Source of the DNA: Pseudomonadota bacterium
GTDB taxonomy: Bacteria > Pseudomonadota > Alphaproteobacteria > Caulobacterales > Caulobacteraceae
Length of the DNA stretch: 7,558 bases
NCBI GenBank assembly: GCA_023416055.1
Contig: JAEZIH010000021.1
Span: 1-7,558, forward strand
Direction of reading: 5' to 3'
In this document: piece after piece, positions 1 to 7,558 of the stretch
How the letters are laid out: every line of letters begins with the position of its first letter
How positions within the stretch are numbered: the stretch's first letter is position 1
The notes under the pieces: generated by a model
What the model was told of the DNA's origin: nothing
Databases searched by the model: none
What the model saw: the letters and a program-made list of their open reading frames with translations, nothing else
Position numbers and translations under genes: made by a program

Positions 1-200
1 GCGTCTGCTCCATGGCCCGCACCTCGGACCCGAACAGCGCCAACAGCCAGTTCTTCATCTGCTTCGACGACGCCACCTTCCTCGACCGCCAGTACACCGT
101 CTGGGGCCAGGTCATCGAAGGCATGGAGCACGTCGACGCCCTGCCGAAGGGCGAGCCGCCCCGATCGCCGGGCAAGATCGTCAAGGCCAGCGTCGCCTGA
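1..200 (+). CDS. Cyclophilin-type peptidylprolyl isomerase, C-terminal part (5' end outside window)
   Basis: This is the last 65 or so residues of a cyclophilin, an enzyme that speeds cis-trans isomerisation of peptide bonds before proline during protein folding. The reading frame is open to the left edge (codons from base 3), so the ATG at 12 is internal: it is the Met of the family motif SMARTSDPNSANSQFFI. The visible part continues with FDDATFLDRQYTVWGQV, the conserved late-cyclophilin segment that forms part of the proline-binding pocket, and a typical ending GKIVKASVA. No localisation signal can be judged because the N-terminus is missing. The TGA stop (198-200) is the exact loop of a perfect hairpin. 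The gene converges on rnd. The family is clear. Which paralogue it is (PpiA- or PpiB-like) cannot be told from this fragment. Confidence 0.93.
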   Translation, partial: VCSMARTSDPNSANSQFFICFDDATFLDRQYTVWGQVIEGMEHVDALPKGEPPRSPGKIVKASVA

Positions 201-211
201 GGCGACGCTGG
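187..211 (+). terminator. Perfect 11-bp hairpin with the isomerase stop codon as its loop
   Basis: Bases 187-197 (CCAGCGTCGCC) are the exact reverse complement of 201-211, and the three-base loop is the TGA stop codon of the upstream gene. The stem is very GC-rich and sits where a terminator or 3'-end-protecting hairpin would be expected. Only two T residues follow directly (212-213), so it is not a canonical intrinsic terminator. The structure is seen in the sequence. The terminator role is inferred. Confidence 0.45.
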
Positions 212-238
212 TTCTGGGGACTAGGTTCCAGGGGCTAG
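211..238 (+). repeat. Imperfect 14-bp tandem duplication
   Basis: GTTCTGGGGACTAG (211-224) is followed directly by GTTCCAGGGGCTAG (225-238), with 11 of 14 positions identical. The second copy forms part of the left arm of the larger inverted repeat at 223-272, so the duplication appears tied to how that structure arose. Confidence 0.6.
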
Positions 239-272
239 GGAGATCAGTTCTCTCCCCTAGAACCTGGAACCT
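223..272. repeat. Long imperfect inverted repeat between convergent genes
   Basis: The left arm 223-243 pairs with the right arm 251-272. Bases 223-232 pair with 263-272 (10 bp), then there is a 2x2 GG/AA internal loop, then 235-237 pair with 258-260, one C is bulged (257), and 238-243 pair with 251-256. A 7-base loop closes the structure, giving about 19 paired bases. It lies wholly between the isomerase and rnd stop codons and would fold in transcripts from either strand. It could therefore serve as a bidirectional transcript end, although no T-run of the usual kind follows on either side. It may also be a dispersed intergenic repeat of this genome. That cannot be decided from one copy. Confidence 0.6.
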
Positions 273-278
273 GGAACC
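258..278 (+). repeat. Three tandem copies of a 7-bp unit T(A/G)GAACC
   Basis: TAGAACC, TGGAACC and TGGAACC follow each other without a gap at 258-264, 265-271 and 272-278. They make up most of the right arm of the inverted repeat. They end seven bases before the rnd stop codon on the other strand. Confidence 0.7.
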
Positions 279-284
279 CGGCCC

Positions 285-1433
285 CTATTCGATCTCGACC
301 ACCTCGACCCGCGGTCCGTTCAGCACCAGGGCGATCTCGCCGCGCTTCAGCTTCAGGGCGTCCTCGCCGAACAGCTGGCGGCGCCAGCCCTTCAGGGCCT
401 CGACCTCGGCGGCGTCGCTGAGGGCGATTTTCTCCAGGTCGGCGACGTTGGCGATCAGCTTGGCGGCGACGCCGGCGTTGTCGCTCTTGGTCTTCAGCAG
501 CACCTTCAGCAGCTCGACCACGGACGGCGGAGCGGGCTGGTTGTGCGAGGGCCGCTCGATCCTGGGCGCGTACGCCTCCGGATCGGCCAGCACCCGCTTG
601 AGCTCCTCGATCAGCTCGAGACCCAGGCGCGAGGCTCCGAAGCCGCGCGGCACCGAGCGCAGGCGGTTGAAGGCCTCGGGATCGGTCGGCCCCTGGGCCG
701 CGATCTCGTCGATCGCCTCGTCCTTGAGGATGCGGCCGCGCGGCTGGTCGCGCTCCTGCGCCGCCCGCTCGCGCCACACCGCCGCGGCCTTGAAGGCGGC
801 GAGGTACTTGGCGGAATACTTCTTGGGCTTCAGACGCTTCCAGGCCTTTTCAGGATCGGTGTCGTAAAGCGCCGGGTCGGTCAGGTCGCCCATCTCGGCC
901 ATTACCCAGTCCAGTCGGCCGTCCTTCTGCAGGCGGTCGCGGAGCTTGGGGTACAGGGCCGCCAGATGGGTCACATCGCTGATCGCGTAGGTCAGCTGGG
1001 CGTCGGACAGCGGCCGACGCGCCCAGTCGGTGAACCGGCTGCCCTTGTCGACTTCCTGGCGCAGCATCTGGCGCACCAGGGACTCGTAGGAGACCTGGTC
1101 GCCGAAGCCCGCCGCCATGGCAGCCACCTGGGTGTCGAACATCGGCCGCGGCATGGCCCCCAGCTTGGCGAAAATCTCCACGTCCTGGCGGGCGGCGTGG
1201 AAGACCTTGAGGATCGATTCGTCGCGCAGCAGCTCGAGGAAGGGCTCCAGGTCCAGACCTTCGGCCAAGGGGTCGATGTTGGCGGCGTCCGTCGGCGAGG
1301 CGGCCTGGATCAGGCACAGCTTCGGCCAGTAGGTCGTCTCCCGCATGAACTCGGTGTCGACCGTGATGAAAGGCTGGTTCGCGAGCTTTGCGCAGAAGTC
1401 GCGCAGCGCCTCGGTGGTGGTGATCGGCGTCAT
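285..1433 (-). CDS. rnd: Ribonuclease D (3'-5' exoribonuclease, DEDDy family)
   Basis: RNase D trims the 3' ends of tRNA precursors and other small RNAs in the cytoplasm, using two metal ions. With the start chosen here it has 382 residues, the usual length for the family. The three exonuclease motifs are intact: DTEF (D26, E28), the Exo II aspartate in ARQDVE (D84) and YxxxD in YAISDVTHL (Y149, D153), which marks the DEDDy subclass. A helical HRDC nucleic-acid-binding domain follows at about residues 210-290 (PRGRILKDEAIDEIA... LRSVPRGFGASRLG), with a second, more divergent helical segment to the C-terminus. The start at 1433 gives the family-typical MTPITTTEAL. An upstream in-frame ATG at 1457 would add eight unremarkable residues (MARGYSIP) and overlap the likely promoter box. 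Neither start has a clear Shine-Dalgarno sequence. The gene is divergent from purM and convergent with the isomerase gene. Confidence 0.95.
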   Translation of the reverse strand: MTPITTTEALRDFCAKLANQPFITVDTEFMRETTYWPKLCLIQAASPTDAANIDPLAEGLDLEPFLELLRDESILKVFHAARQDVEIFAKLGAMPRPMFDTQVAAMAAGFGDQVSYESLVRQMLRQEVDKGSRFTDWARRPLSDAQLTYAISDVTHLAALYPKLRDRLQKDGRLDWVMAEMGDLTDPALYDTDPEKAWKRLKPKKYSAKYLAAFKAAAVWRERAAQERDQPRGRILKDEAIDEIAAQGPTDPEAFNRLRSVPRGFGASRLGLELIEELKRVLADPEAYAPRIERPSHNQPAPPSVVELLKVLLKTKSDNAGVAAKLIANVADLEKIALSDAAEVEALKGWRRQLFGEDALKLKRGEIALVLNGPRVEVVEIE

Positions 1434-1439
1434 TGGGAT

Positions 1440-1470
1440 GCTATAGCCCCGCGCCATGCGGTTGTGGCAA
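1440..1470 (-). promoter_or_regulatory. Candidate rnd promoter giving a leaderless message
   Basis: On the minus strand, TTGCCA (1470-1465) is followed after 17 bases by GCTATAGC (1447-1440). The latter matches the Caulobacter housekeeping -10 consensus as I recall it (GCTANAWC) at all but one informative position. Its end lies six bases before the rnd ATG at 1433, which puts the expected transcription start at or near the A of the start codon. That would explain the missing ribosome binding site. The 17-base spacer is longer than the roughly 10-14 usually quoted for Caulobacter. GCTATAGC is a perfect palindrome, so direction is argued from position only. Confidence 0.45.
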
Positions 1471-1488
1471 GAGCCGCCGCACGAAATC
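1462..1488 (+). promoter_or_regulatory. Weak candidate purM promoter
   Basis: TTGTGG (1462-1467) and ACGAAATC (1481-1488), separated by 13 bases, loosely resemble the Caulobacter-type TTGACG / GCTANAWC pair (4 of 6 and 5 of 7 informative positions). The start would fall near 1495, leaving a short leader before the purM ATG at 1514. The -35 part overlaps the candidate rnd -35 on the other strand. This is the best candidate in the gap but is not strong. Confidence 0.2.
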
Positions 1489-1513
1489 CGATCACTGAAT
1501 CAGGCCGCGACAG

Positions 1514-2575
<1,062 letters not shown>

Positions 2576-2671
2576 CTCACCCGCCGGACGCCATGGCGCA
2601 TACCCAGCCGGCGCATTGACCCCCGGCGCCCTGCCCGGCAAGGTCCGCGCGGTTCAAGCTGGGAGTGGCGG

Positions 2672-4051
2672 ATGCGTGGATTGTCGATCGCCCTGACGGG
2701 ACTCTTGCTGGCGGCGGGCGCCGCCTCGTCGCAGACCCCGGCTGCGCAGGAGCATCCGTTGCTGCACCAGCTGGCCGCGGAGGTGCAGCCCGCGCGGATG
2801 CGGGCCGATATCGAGGCCCTCGTCGCCTTCGGCACCCGCCACACCCTCTCCGAGACCGAATCCGATACGCGCGGCATCGGCGCGGCCCGGCGCTGGGCCC
2901 AGCGGCAGTTCGAGGCCATGAGTCGCGACTGCGGCGGCTGCCTCACCGTGGTGACCCCATCCGATGTCGTGACCGGCCCCCGCGTGCCGACGCCGACCGA
3001 GGTGGTCGACATCGTCGCCATCCAGCGCGGCACAGGCGACCCGAACCGGGTGATCATCATCACGGGCCACATCGACTCACGCGTCACCGACGTAATGAAC
3101 TTCACCGACGACGCGCCGGGGGCCAATGACGACGCCTCGGGCGTGGCCGCCGTGCTGGAAGCCGCACGAGTGCTGTCGAAGCACCGCTTCGACGCCACCC
3201 TGGTCTACGCCGCCTTATCCGGCGAGGAGCAGGGCCTGCTCGGCGGCAAGATCCTCGCCGACTACGCCCAGGCCCAGGGCTGGCGAGTCGAGGCGAACCT
3301 GAACAACGACATCGTCGGCAATTCGGAAGGTCAGAACGGGGTGCGGGACACGACCCGCGTGCGGGTCTTCTCCGAAGGCACCAAGACGGTCGAAACGGCG
3401 GCGCAGGCCGACCGTCGTCGCTACAATGGCGGGGAGCTGGACTCCTCGTCGCGCAATCTCGCCCGCTTCGTGGACGGGCTGGCCGACCGCTACCTGGCCA
3501 ATTTCGACGTCGAGATGATCTACCGCACGGACCGCTACGGCCGCGGCGGCGACCAGGTGGAGATGCTGCGTCACGGCTTCCCCGCGGTGCGCATCAGCGA
3601 AGGGGCCGAACACTACCATCGCCAGCACCAGGACCTGCGAGTCGAGAACGGCATCCGCTACGGCGACACCATCGACGGCGTCGACTTCGACTATCTCGGT
3701 CAGGTCGCGCGCCTGAACATCGTGACCATGGCCGCCCTCGCCAACGCGCCGGCGACCCCGCTTGACGTCACCATCGGGGGCGCCCTCGGACCCGACACGA
3801 CGGTGAAGTGGCGGGCCGTGCCGGGCGCGGCGGGCTACCGGGTCTGGTGGCGTTCGACCACCTCCCCGCAATGGACCCACAGCCGCTGGGCCGGTGATGC
3901 AACCGAGCTGGTGCTGCCCAATATCGTCATCGACGACTACTTCTTCGGCGTTTCGGCGGTGTCAGACGACGGCTACGAGAGCCCGGTGGTGTTCCCCGGT
4001 CCCGCCGGCTCATTCGTCTCGGTCGGCGATCCCGCCCCCACGGGGCGCTGA
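2672..4051 (+). CDS. Exported M28-family zinc aminopeptidase with C-terminal fibronectin-like domain
   Basis: M28 enzymes are di-zinc exopeptidases that usually remove N-terminal residues from peptides. The 459-residue product starts with a signal peptide (about residues 1-20: short basic start, LLLAAGAASS, likely cut near ASS-Q), so it should act in the periplasm or outside. The metal and catalytic residues are present: H133 (TGHIDS), bridging D153 (PGANDDASG), E185-E186 (SGEEQGLLGG), D213 (LNNDIVGN) and H316 (EHYHRQH). The only cysteines are C87 and C90 in a CGGC motif, which could form a disulfide. From about residue 369 to 445 the sequence (VKWRAVPGAAGYRVWWR... YFFGVSAVSDDG) looks like a fibronectin type III fold. 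GGGAG at 2661-2665, six bases before the ATG, supports the start. The gene includes a TTA leucine codon at 3215, unusual at this G+C. It sits between purM and purN and its stop overlaps the purN start. The exact substrate is unknown. Confidence 0.92.
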   Translation: MRGLSIALTGLLLAAGAASSQTPAAQEHPLLHQLAAEVQPARMRADIEALVAFGTRHTLSETESDTRGIGAARRWAQRQFEAMSRDCGGCLTVVTPSDVVTGPRVPTPTEVVDIVAIQRGTGDPNRVIIITGHIDSRVTDVMNFTDDAPGANDDASGVAAVLEAARVLSKHRFDATLVYAALSGEEQGLLGGKILADYAQAQGWRVEANLNNDIVGNSEGQNGVRDTTRVRVFSEGTKTVETAAQADRRRYNGGELDSSSRNLARFVDGLADRYLANFDVEMIYRTDRYGRGGDQVEMLRHGFPAVRISEGAEHYHRQHQDLRVENGIRYGDTIDGVDFDYLGQVARLNIVTMAALANAPATPLDVTIGGALGPDTTVKWRAVPGAAGYRVWWRSTTSPQWTHSRWAGDATELVLPNIVIDDYFFGVSAVSDDGYESPVVFPGPAGSFVSVGDPAPTGR

Positions 4052-4656
4052 TGCCCGATCCGCGTAGCGACCGCGTGCGCGTCGCCGTACTGATCTCCGG
4101 GACCGGCTCGAACATGGCCGCCCTGGTCGACGCGGCGCAGGCCCCCGACTGCCCCTTCGAGATCGCCGTGGTGGCGTCGAACCGCGACGAGGCGGGCGGC
4201 CTCGACATCGCCCGCGCCAAGGGCGTCCCCGTCGCCGTGGTGGATCACCGACCCTACGGCAAGGACCGCGAGGCGCACGAACGGGCCATCGACGGCGTGC
4301 TGAACCAGCACCGCGTGGAAGTCGTCGCCCTCGCCGGCTACATGCGCCTGCTTACGCCCTGGCTGGTCGGGCGCTGGCGAGGCCGGATGCTGAACATCCA
4401 CCCCAGCCTGCTGCCGAAATATCCGGGCCTCGACACCCATGCGCGCGCCCTGGAGGCCGGGGACCGCGAGGCCGGCTGCACCGTCCACCTGGTTACCGAG
4501 GGGGTCGACGAAGGCCCGATTCTCGCCCAGGCGCCTGTTCCCGTTCTGCCGGACGACACCCCCGCCAGCCTGGCCCAGCGGGTGCTGACGGCCGAGCACG
4601 GACTCTATCCCCGCGCCCTCGCCGACTTCTGCCGCGCGCACATGAGAAGTTCGTAA
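4051..4656 (+). CDS. purN: Phosphoribosylglycinamide formyltransferase (GAR transformylase, folate-dependent)
   Basis: PurN moves a formyl group from 10-formyltetrahydrofolate to glycinamide ribonucleotide (GAR), the third step of purine synthesis. The product has 201 residues, normal for the family. It shows the phosphate-binding loop ISGTGSNMAAL (15-25), the segment VVALAGYMRLL (91-101), NIHPSLLPKYPGLDTHARAL (115-134) with the catalytic N115 and H117, and VTEGVDEGPILAQ (148-160) with the third catalytic residue D153. The ATG shares one base with the preceding TGA (TGATG, 4049-4053) and has no strong Shine-Dalgarno of its own, so translation is probably coupled to the M28 gene. No terminator is seen in the 71 bp after its stop. 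Confidence 0.97.
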   Translation: MPDPRSDRVRVAVLISGTGSNMAALVDAAQAPDCPFEIAVVASNRDEAGGLDIARAKGVPVAVVDHRPYGKDREAHERAIDGVLNQHRVEVVALAGYMRLLTPWLVGRWRGRMLNIHPSLLPKYPGLDTHARALEAGDREAGCTVHLVTEGVDEGPILAQAPVPVLPDDTPASLAQRVLTAEHGLYPRALADFCRAHMRSS

Positions 4657-4727
4657 TCCAGAGACTTTCGCCGCGACACGCCCGGCGGGTTGAGTCAGTT
4701 TGCCGCCGATTTCAAACGGGGGCTTCC

Positions 4728-6791
4728 ATGCTCAAACTTCGTCTTATGGCCTGCGCCGCCAGCGCCGTCCTCTCGCTCGCGGCCACCGCCGCCGTCGCCC
4801 AGAACACGCCGCCGATCGTGGAGATCCCGTCCACCAGCCAGCCGGCGATCGGCGAGTTCGGCTTCGACATGAGCGGCATGGATACGTCCGTTCGCCCCGG
4901 CTCCGACTTCAACCGGTACGCCAACGGCGTCTGGGACCGGAACACGCCCATTCCGGCCGACCGCACCTCCTACGGCGCCTTCCACATGCTGGACGACCAC
5001 GCGCAGGACAACCTGAAGGCCCTGATCGAGGAAAGCGCCGCCAATCCCTCGGCCAGTGAGGACGCCGCGCGGATCGGCGCCTTCTACAACAGCTTCATGG
5101 ACGAGGCGACGATCGAGCGTCTGGGCGCCAGCCCGCTGCAGGCCGACCTGGCCGAGGTCCGCGCCGCGGACGACCACCGCAAGATGGCGCGACTGATGGG
5201 CCAGTCGCACTCGGCCTTCGGCGGGACCATTTTCGGCATCCAGATCTTCGAGGACCTGCAGGACGCCCGCAAGACCAGCGCCTACGTGGTGCAGGGCGGC
5301 ATCGGCATGCCCGACCGCGACTACTATCTGGAAGAAGGCTTCGCCGCCCAGAAGCAGGCCTATCAGGCCTACGTCGCCAAGGCCCTGGAACTGGCCGGCT
5401 GGCCGGACCACGAGCAGGCCGCGGCCGACATCGTGGCCTTCGAGACCCGGTTGGCTGAACAACACTGGACCGCGGTCCAGAACCGCCAGATCGACAAGAT
5501 CTACAATCCGGCCACTGTCGCCGACCTGGCCGCCGCCGCGCCCGGCTTCGACTGGGCGGTCTGGGCCGAAGGCGCCGGCGTCGACCACGTGCCGACCCTG
5601 ATCGCCGCCAACAACACCGCCTTCCCGGGAATGGCCCAGGTCTATGCGGAAACGCCCATCGAGACCCTGCAGTCGTGGCAGGCGTTCCACGTGATCAACC
5701 AGGCGTCGCCCTATCTGTCGTCGGCCTTTGTCGACAACCGCTTCGACTTCTACGGCAAGACCCTGGGCGGCCAGCCCGAGAACCGTCCGCGCTGGAAGCG
5801 TGGCGTTGCAACCGTCGACGGTTCGCTGGGCGAGGTGCTGGGCCGCGAATACGTGGCGCGGCACTTCCCGGCCGAGTCCAAGGCCCAGATGGAGGAGCTG
5901 GTCGCCAACCTGCGCGCGGCCATGACCGAGCGCATCCGCAACCTCGACTGGATGAGCCCGGAGACCAAGGAGCAGGCCCTCTACAAGATGAGCCGGTTCG
6001 GCGTGAAGATCGGCTATCCGGACCAGTGGCGCTCCTATGACGGCCTCCGTCTCGAAGCCGGCGATCTGTACGGCAACGTCGAGCGTTCGGCGGCCTTCGA
6101 ATGGGCCCACGAGGTCGAGAAGCTGACCAAGCCGGTCGATCCGGCCGAGTGGGCCATGACGCCCCAGACTGTGAACGCCTACTACAACCCGGTCCGCAAC
6201 GAGATCGTCTTCCCGGCCGCCATCCTGCAGGCGCCCTTCTTCGACCCGAACGCCGATCCGGCCGTCAACTACGGCGGCATCGGCGCGGTGATCGGGCACG
6301 AGATCACCCACGGCTTCGACGACCAGGGTCGCAAGACCGATGGCGACGGCGCCCTGCGCGACTGGTGGACCGCCGAGGACGCCGCGAAGTTCGAGGAGCG
6401 GGCCGCGGTTCTGGGGGCCCAGTATTCGGCCCTGACTCCGATCGAGGGGGCCACGGTCAACGGCGACCTGACCATGGGCGAGAACATCGCCGACCTGGGC
6501 GGTCTGCTGCTGGCGCTGGACGCCTACCACATGTCGCTGAACGGCCAGCCGGCGCCGGTCATCAACGGCTTCACCGGCGACCAGCGCGTCTTCCTCGGCT
6601 GGGCCCAGGTGTGGCGGACCAAGATCCGCGACGAGGCCCTGCGCCAGCAGGTCACCGTCGATCCGCACTCGCCGGGCCAGATTCGCGCCGCCCAGTCGCT
6701 GCGCAACATCGACGCCTGGTACGAGGCCTTCGGAGTCCAGCCGGGCGACGAGGCCTACATCGCGCCCGAGGCGCGCGCCCGCATCTGGTAG
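4728..6791 (+). CDS. Exported M13-family (neprilysin/PepO-like) zinc endopeptidase
   Basis: M13 peptidases are single-zinc endopeptidases that cut oligopeptides on the amino side of hydrophobic residues. The 687-residue product is full length for bacterial members. A signal peptide occupies about residues 1-24 (basic start, hydrophobic core, AVA-Q cleavage). No other membrane segment is evident, so it should be soluble in the periplasm or secreted. Family landmarks are the N-terminal RPGSDFNRYANGVWDRN (56-72), substrate-binding NAYYNP (483-488), the zinc motif HEITH (H524, E525, H528) followed by GFDDQGR, the third zinc ligand E585 and D589 in GENIADLGGL, H647 and R653 (matching neprilysin H711 and R717 in spacing) and the terminal RIW. 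The mature protein has no cysteine, as expected for non-disulfide bacterial forms. A GGGGG run five bases or so before the ATG serves as ribosome binding site. It may be read through from purN or have its own promoter. I found no convincing one. Confidence 0.95.
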   Translation: MLKLRLMACAASAVLSLAATAAVAQNTPPIVEIPSTSQPAIGEFGFDMSGMDTSVRPGSDFNRYANGVWDRNTPIPADRTSYGAFHMLDDHAQDNLKALIEESAANPSASEDAARIGAFYNSFMDEATIERLGASPLQADLAEVRAADDHRKMARLMGQSHSAFGGTIFGIQIFEDLQDARKTSAYVVQGGIGMPDRDYYLEEGFAAQKQAYQAYVAKALELAGWPDHEQAAADIVAFETRLAEQHWTAVQNRQIDKIYNPATVADLAAAAPGFDWAVWAEGAGVDHVPTLIAANNTAFPGMAQVYAETPIETLQSWQAFHVINQASPYLSSAFVDNRFDFYGKTLGGQPENRPRWKRGVATVDGSLGEVLGREYVARHFPAESKAQMEELVANLRAAMTERIRNLDWMSPETKEQALYKMSRFGVKIGYPDQWRSYDGLRLEAGDLYGNVERSAAFEWAHEVEKLTKPVDPAEWAMTPQTVNAYYNPVRNEIVFPAAILQAPFFDPNADPAVNYGGIGAVIGHEITHGFDDQGRKTDGDGALRDWWTAEDAAKFEERAAVLGAQYSALTPIEGATVNGDLTMGENIADLGGLLLALDAYHMSLNGQPAPVINGFTGDQRVFLGWAQVWRTKIRDEALRQQVTVDPHSPGQIRAAQSLRNIDAWYEAFGVQPGDEAYIAPEARARIW

Positions 6792-6813
6792 GCGCAGGCG
6801 AAAGCGATTGAGC

Positions 6814-6846
6814 AACGGCCCGGCGAGCGTTCGCCGGGCCGTTTTT
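6814..6846 (+). terminator. Strong intrinsic terminator of the M13 peptidase gene
   Basis: A perfect 12-bp GC-rich stem (6815-6826 with 6831-6842) encloses a GCGT tetraloop, extended by one A-T pair (6814/6843), and runs into five T residues (6842-6846). It begins about 22 bases after the M13 stop. On the opposite strand the hairpin is followed by only a few T residues (TTGCTCAATC), so it should work mainly for rightward transcripts. Confidence 0.9.
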
Positions 6847-6847
6847 C

Positions 6848-7501
6848 TTACGGCTCGGCCGCCGCCCTCCATTCGGCGACCGCCACCAGCAGGGTCAGCA
6901 GGACAACGGCCGCGCAGGCGGGCCACAGGGCCTGCTGTCCCAGCCAGAGGAAGACGACCGCCCCCAGCGCACCGCCCGCCGCGAGGCCGAGCCACAGGAG
7001 CAGGAACGGAACCCAGTCCCAGCGCGGTCCGCCGTGCAGGGCGGTGGCGATGCGCTGGCCCATGCGGACAAGGGTGCCGGTCATGTAGGTCAGACCGACG
7101 CCGACGTCGCCCTGCCGCTGGAAGACGGCGTTCTCCACCCCCATGGCCAGGACCACGGCGACCATTCCCGCCCGGGCGTGGCCGAGGCTGCAGAGCACGG
7201 CGGCGACGAGCAACAGCAAGGCCTCGGCGGCGAGAACCACGGATCGGCGCGCCTCGCCGACCGCGCGGGCGACCGTGGCGCCGATCACGACGCCGATGAC
7301 GAACAGAAGGATCAGGCCGCCGGCCACGGCGAACTGGGGCCACTGCTCGGTCGCGAACCCCACCCCCATCCGGGTCAGGTTGCCGCTCATGAACGAGACG
7401 AAGAACCCGCCCAGGGTCATGAAGCCGATCGCGTCGACATATCCCGCCAGCGTCGACAGCGCGGCGGCCAGCAATACGCCCCTGCGGCCGTAGTCCTTCA
7501 T
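6848..7501 (-). CDS. YoaK/DUF1275-family membrane protein
   Basis: The 217-residue product is a small inner-membrane protein of the DUF1275 (YoaK-like) family, whose function is not established. It carries the family signature GYVDAIGFMTLGG (20-32) followed by FVSFMSGNLTRMG (34-46), then AMGVENAVFQR (119-129) and TYMTGTLVRMG (138-148), the second being a loose internal echo of the SGNLTRMG segment. About six hydrophobic segments are visible, near residues 8-27, 56-77, 88-106, 110-125, 164-186 and 189-209. The start at 7501 is supported by GGAGAG (7512-7507 on this strand), five bases before the ATG. The gene stands alone here, convergent with the M13 peptidase. Its stop codon lies one base beyond the T-run of that gene's terminator. 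Family assignment is confident. A transport role is only a guess for such proteins. Confidence 0.9.
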   Translation of the reverse strand: MKDYGRRGVLLAAALSTLAGYVDAIGFMTLGGFFVSFMSGNLTRMGVGFATEQWPQFAVAGGLILLFVIGVVIGATVARAVGEARRSVVLAAEALLLLVAAVLCSLGHARAGMVAVVLAMGVENAVFQRQGDVGVGLTYMTGTLVRMGQRIATALHGGPRWDWVPFLLLWLGLAAGGALGAVVFLWLGQQALWPACAAVVLLTLLVAVAEWRAAAEP

Positions 7502-7558
7502 CGCGACTCTCCGAAGACGCCGCAGGCTGACATGAAAACGGCCCGGGACTCACCCACC

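Noticed and set aside
2576..2671. Possible promoter or terminator between purM and the M28 gene
   Set aside because: TTGACC at 2616 has no matching -10 at a workable distance. The only inverted repeat (GGCGC/GCGCC around 2609-2630) has five pairs, a long loop and no T-run.
4728..4760. Possible lipoprotein signal (LMAC, Cys9) in the M13 peptidase
   Set aside because: The cysteine comes before, not after, the hydrophobic core of the signal peptide. A signal peptidase I site after Ala24 fits better.
4695..7553. A 952-codon open frame on the minus strand across the M13 and DUF1275 genes
   Set aside because: It lies opposite the clearly real M13 gene and in a different frame through the DUF1275 gene. 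Its product is low-complexity Arg/Gly/Val-rich sequence with no recognisable motif. Long antisense open frames are a common by-product of high G+C codon use.
7513..7558. Start of another gene at the right edge
   Set aside because: An ATG occurs at 7532 on the plus strand, but too little sequence remains to judge it. No ribosome binding site or motif supports a gene, and this is probably the upstream region of the DUF1275 gene.

Overview
The window is GC-rich chromosomal DNA (roughly two-thirds G+C by eye), and every gene in it belongs to a known family. Codon use, the protein types and the form of the promoter-like sequence upstream of rnd all suggest an alphaproteobacterium of the Caulobacterales (Caulobacter, Brevundimonas or Phenylobacterium type). 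That placement is an inference from style, not from a marker gene. No rRNA, tRNA, CRISPR array, insertion sequence, phage gene or attachment site is visible. No stretch longer than 300 bases lacks a gene.

Left part (1-1513): the 3' end of a cyclophilin-type peptidylprolyl isomerase gene runs rightward. It converges on a leftward gene for ribonuclease D (rnd). The short gap holds two inverted repeats: a perfect 11-bp hairpin whose loop is the isomerase stop codon, and a long imperfect hairpin built from short GAACC/GGTTC-type repeats. rnd diverges from purM across about 80 bp. That gap contains a palindromic GCTATAGC box placed so that the rnd message could be leaderless.

Centre (1514-4656): purM (step 5 of purine synthesis) and purN (step 3) lie on the same strand, but between them is a gene for an exported M28-family zinc aminopeptidase with a C-terminal fibronectin-like domain. 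The M28 stop codon overlaps the purN start codon (TGATG), so the three are probably one transcription unit. This is the most unusual arrangement in the window.

Right part (4657-7558): a gene for an exported M13-family (neprilysin/PepO-like) zinc endopeptidase with a signal peptide ends at a strong intrinsic terminator. A six-helix DUF1275/YoaK-type membrane protein gene converges on it from the right, its stop codon lying just past the terminator's T-run.

Taken together, the window combines housekeeping functions (protein folding, RNA maturation, purine synthesis) with two exported zinc peptidases that probably degrade peptides in the periplasm or outside the cell. I see no convincing new biological system. 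The points worth a second look are the peptidase gene placed between purM and purN and the structured convergent gap at 187-284.
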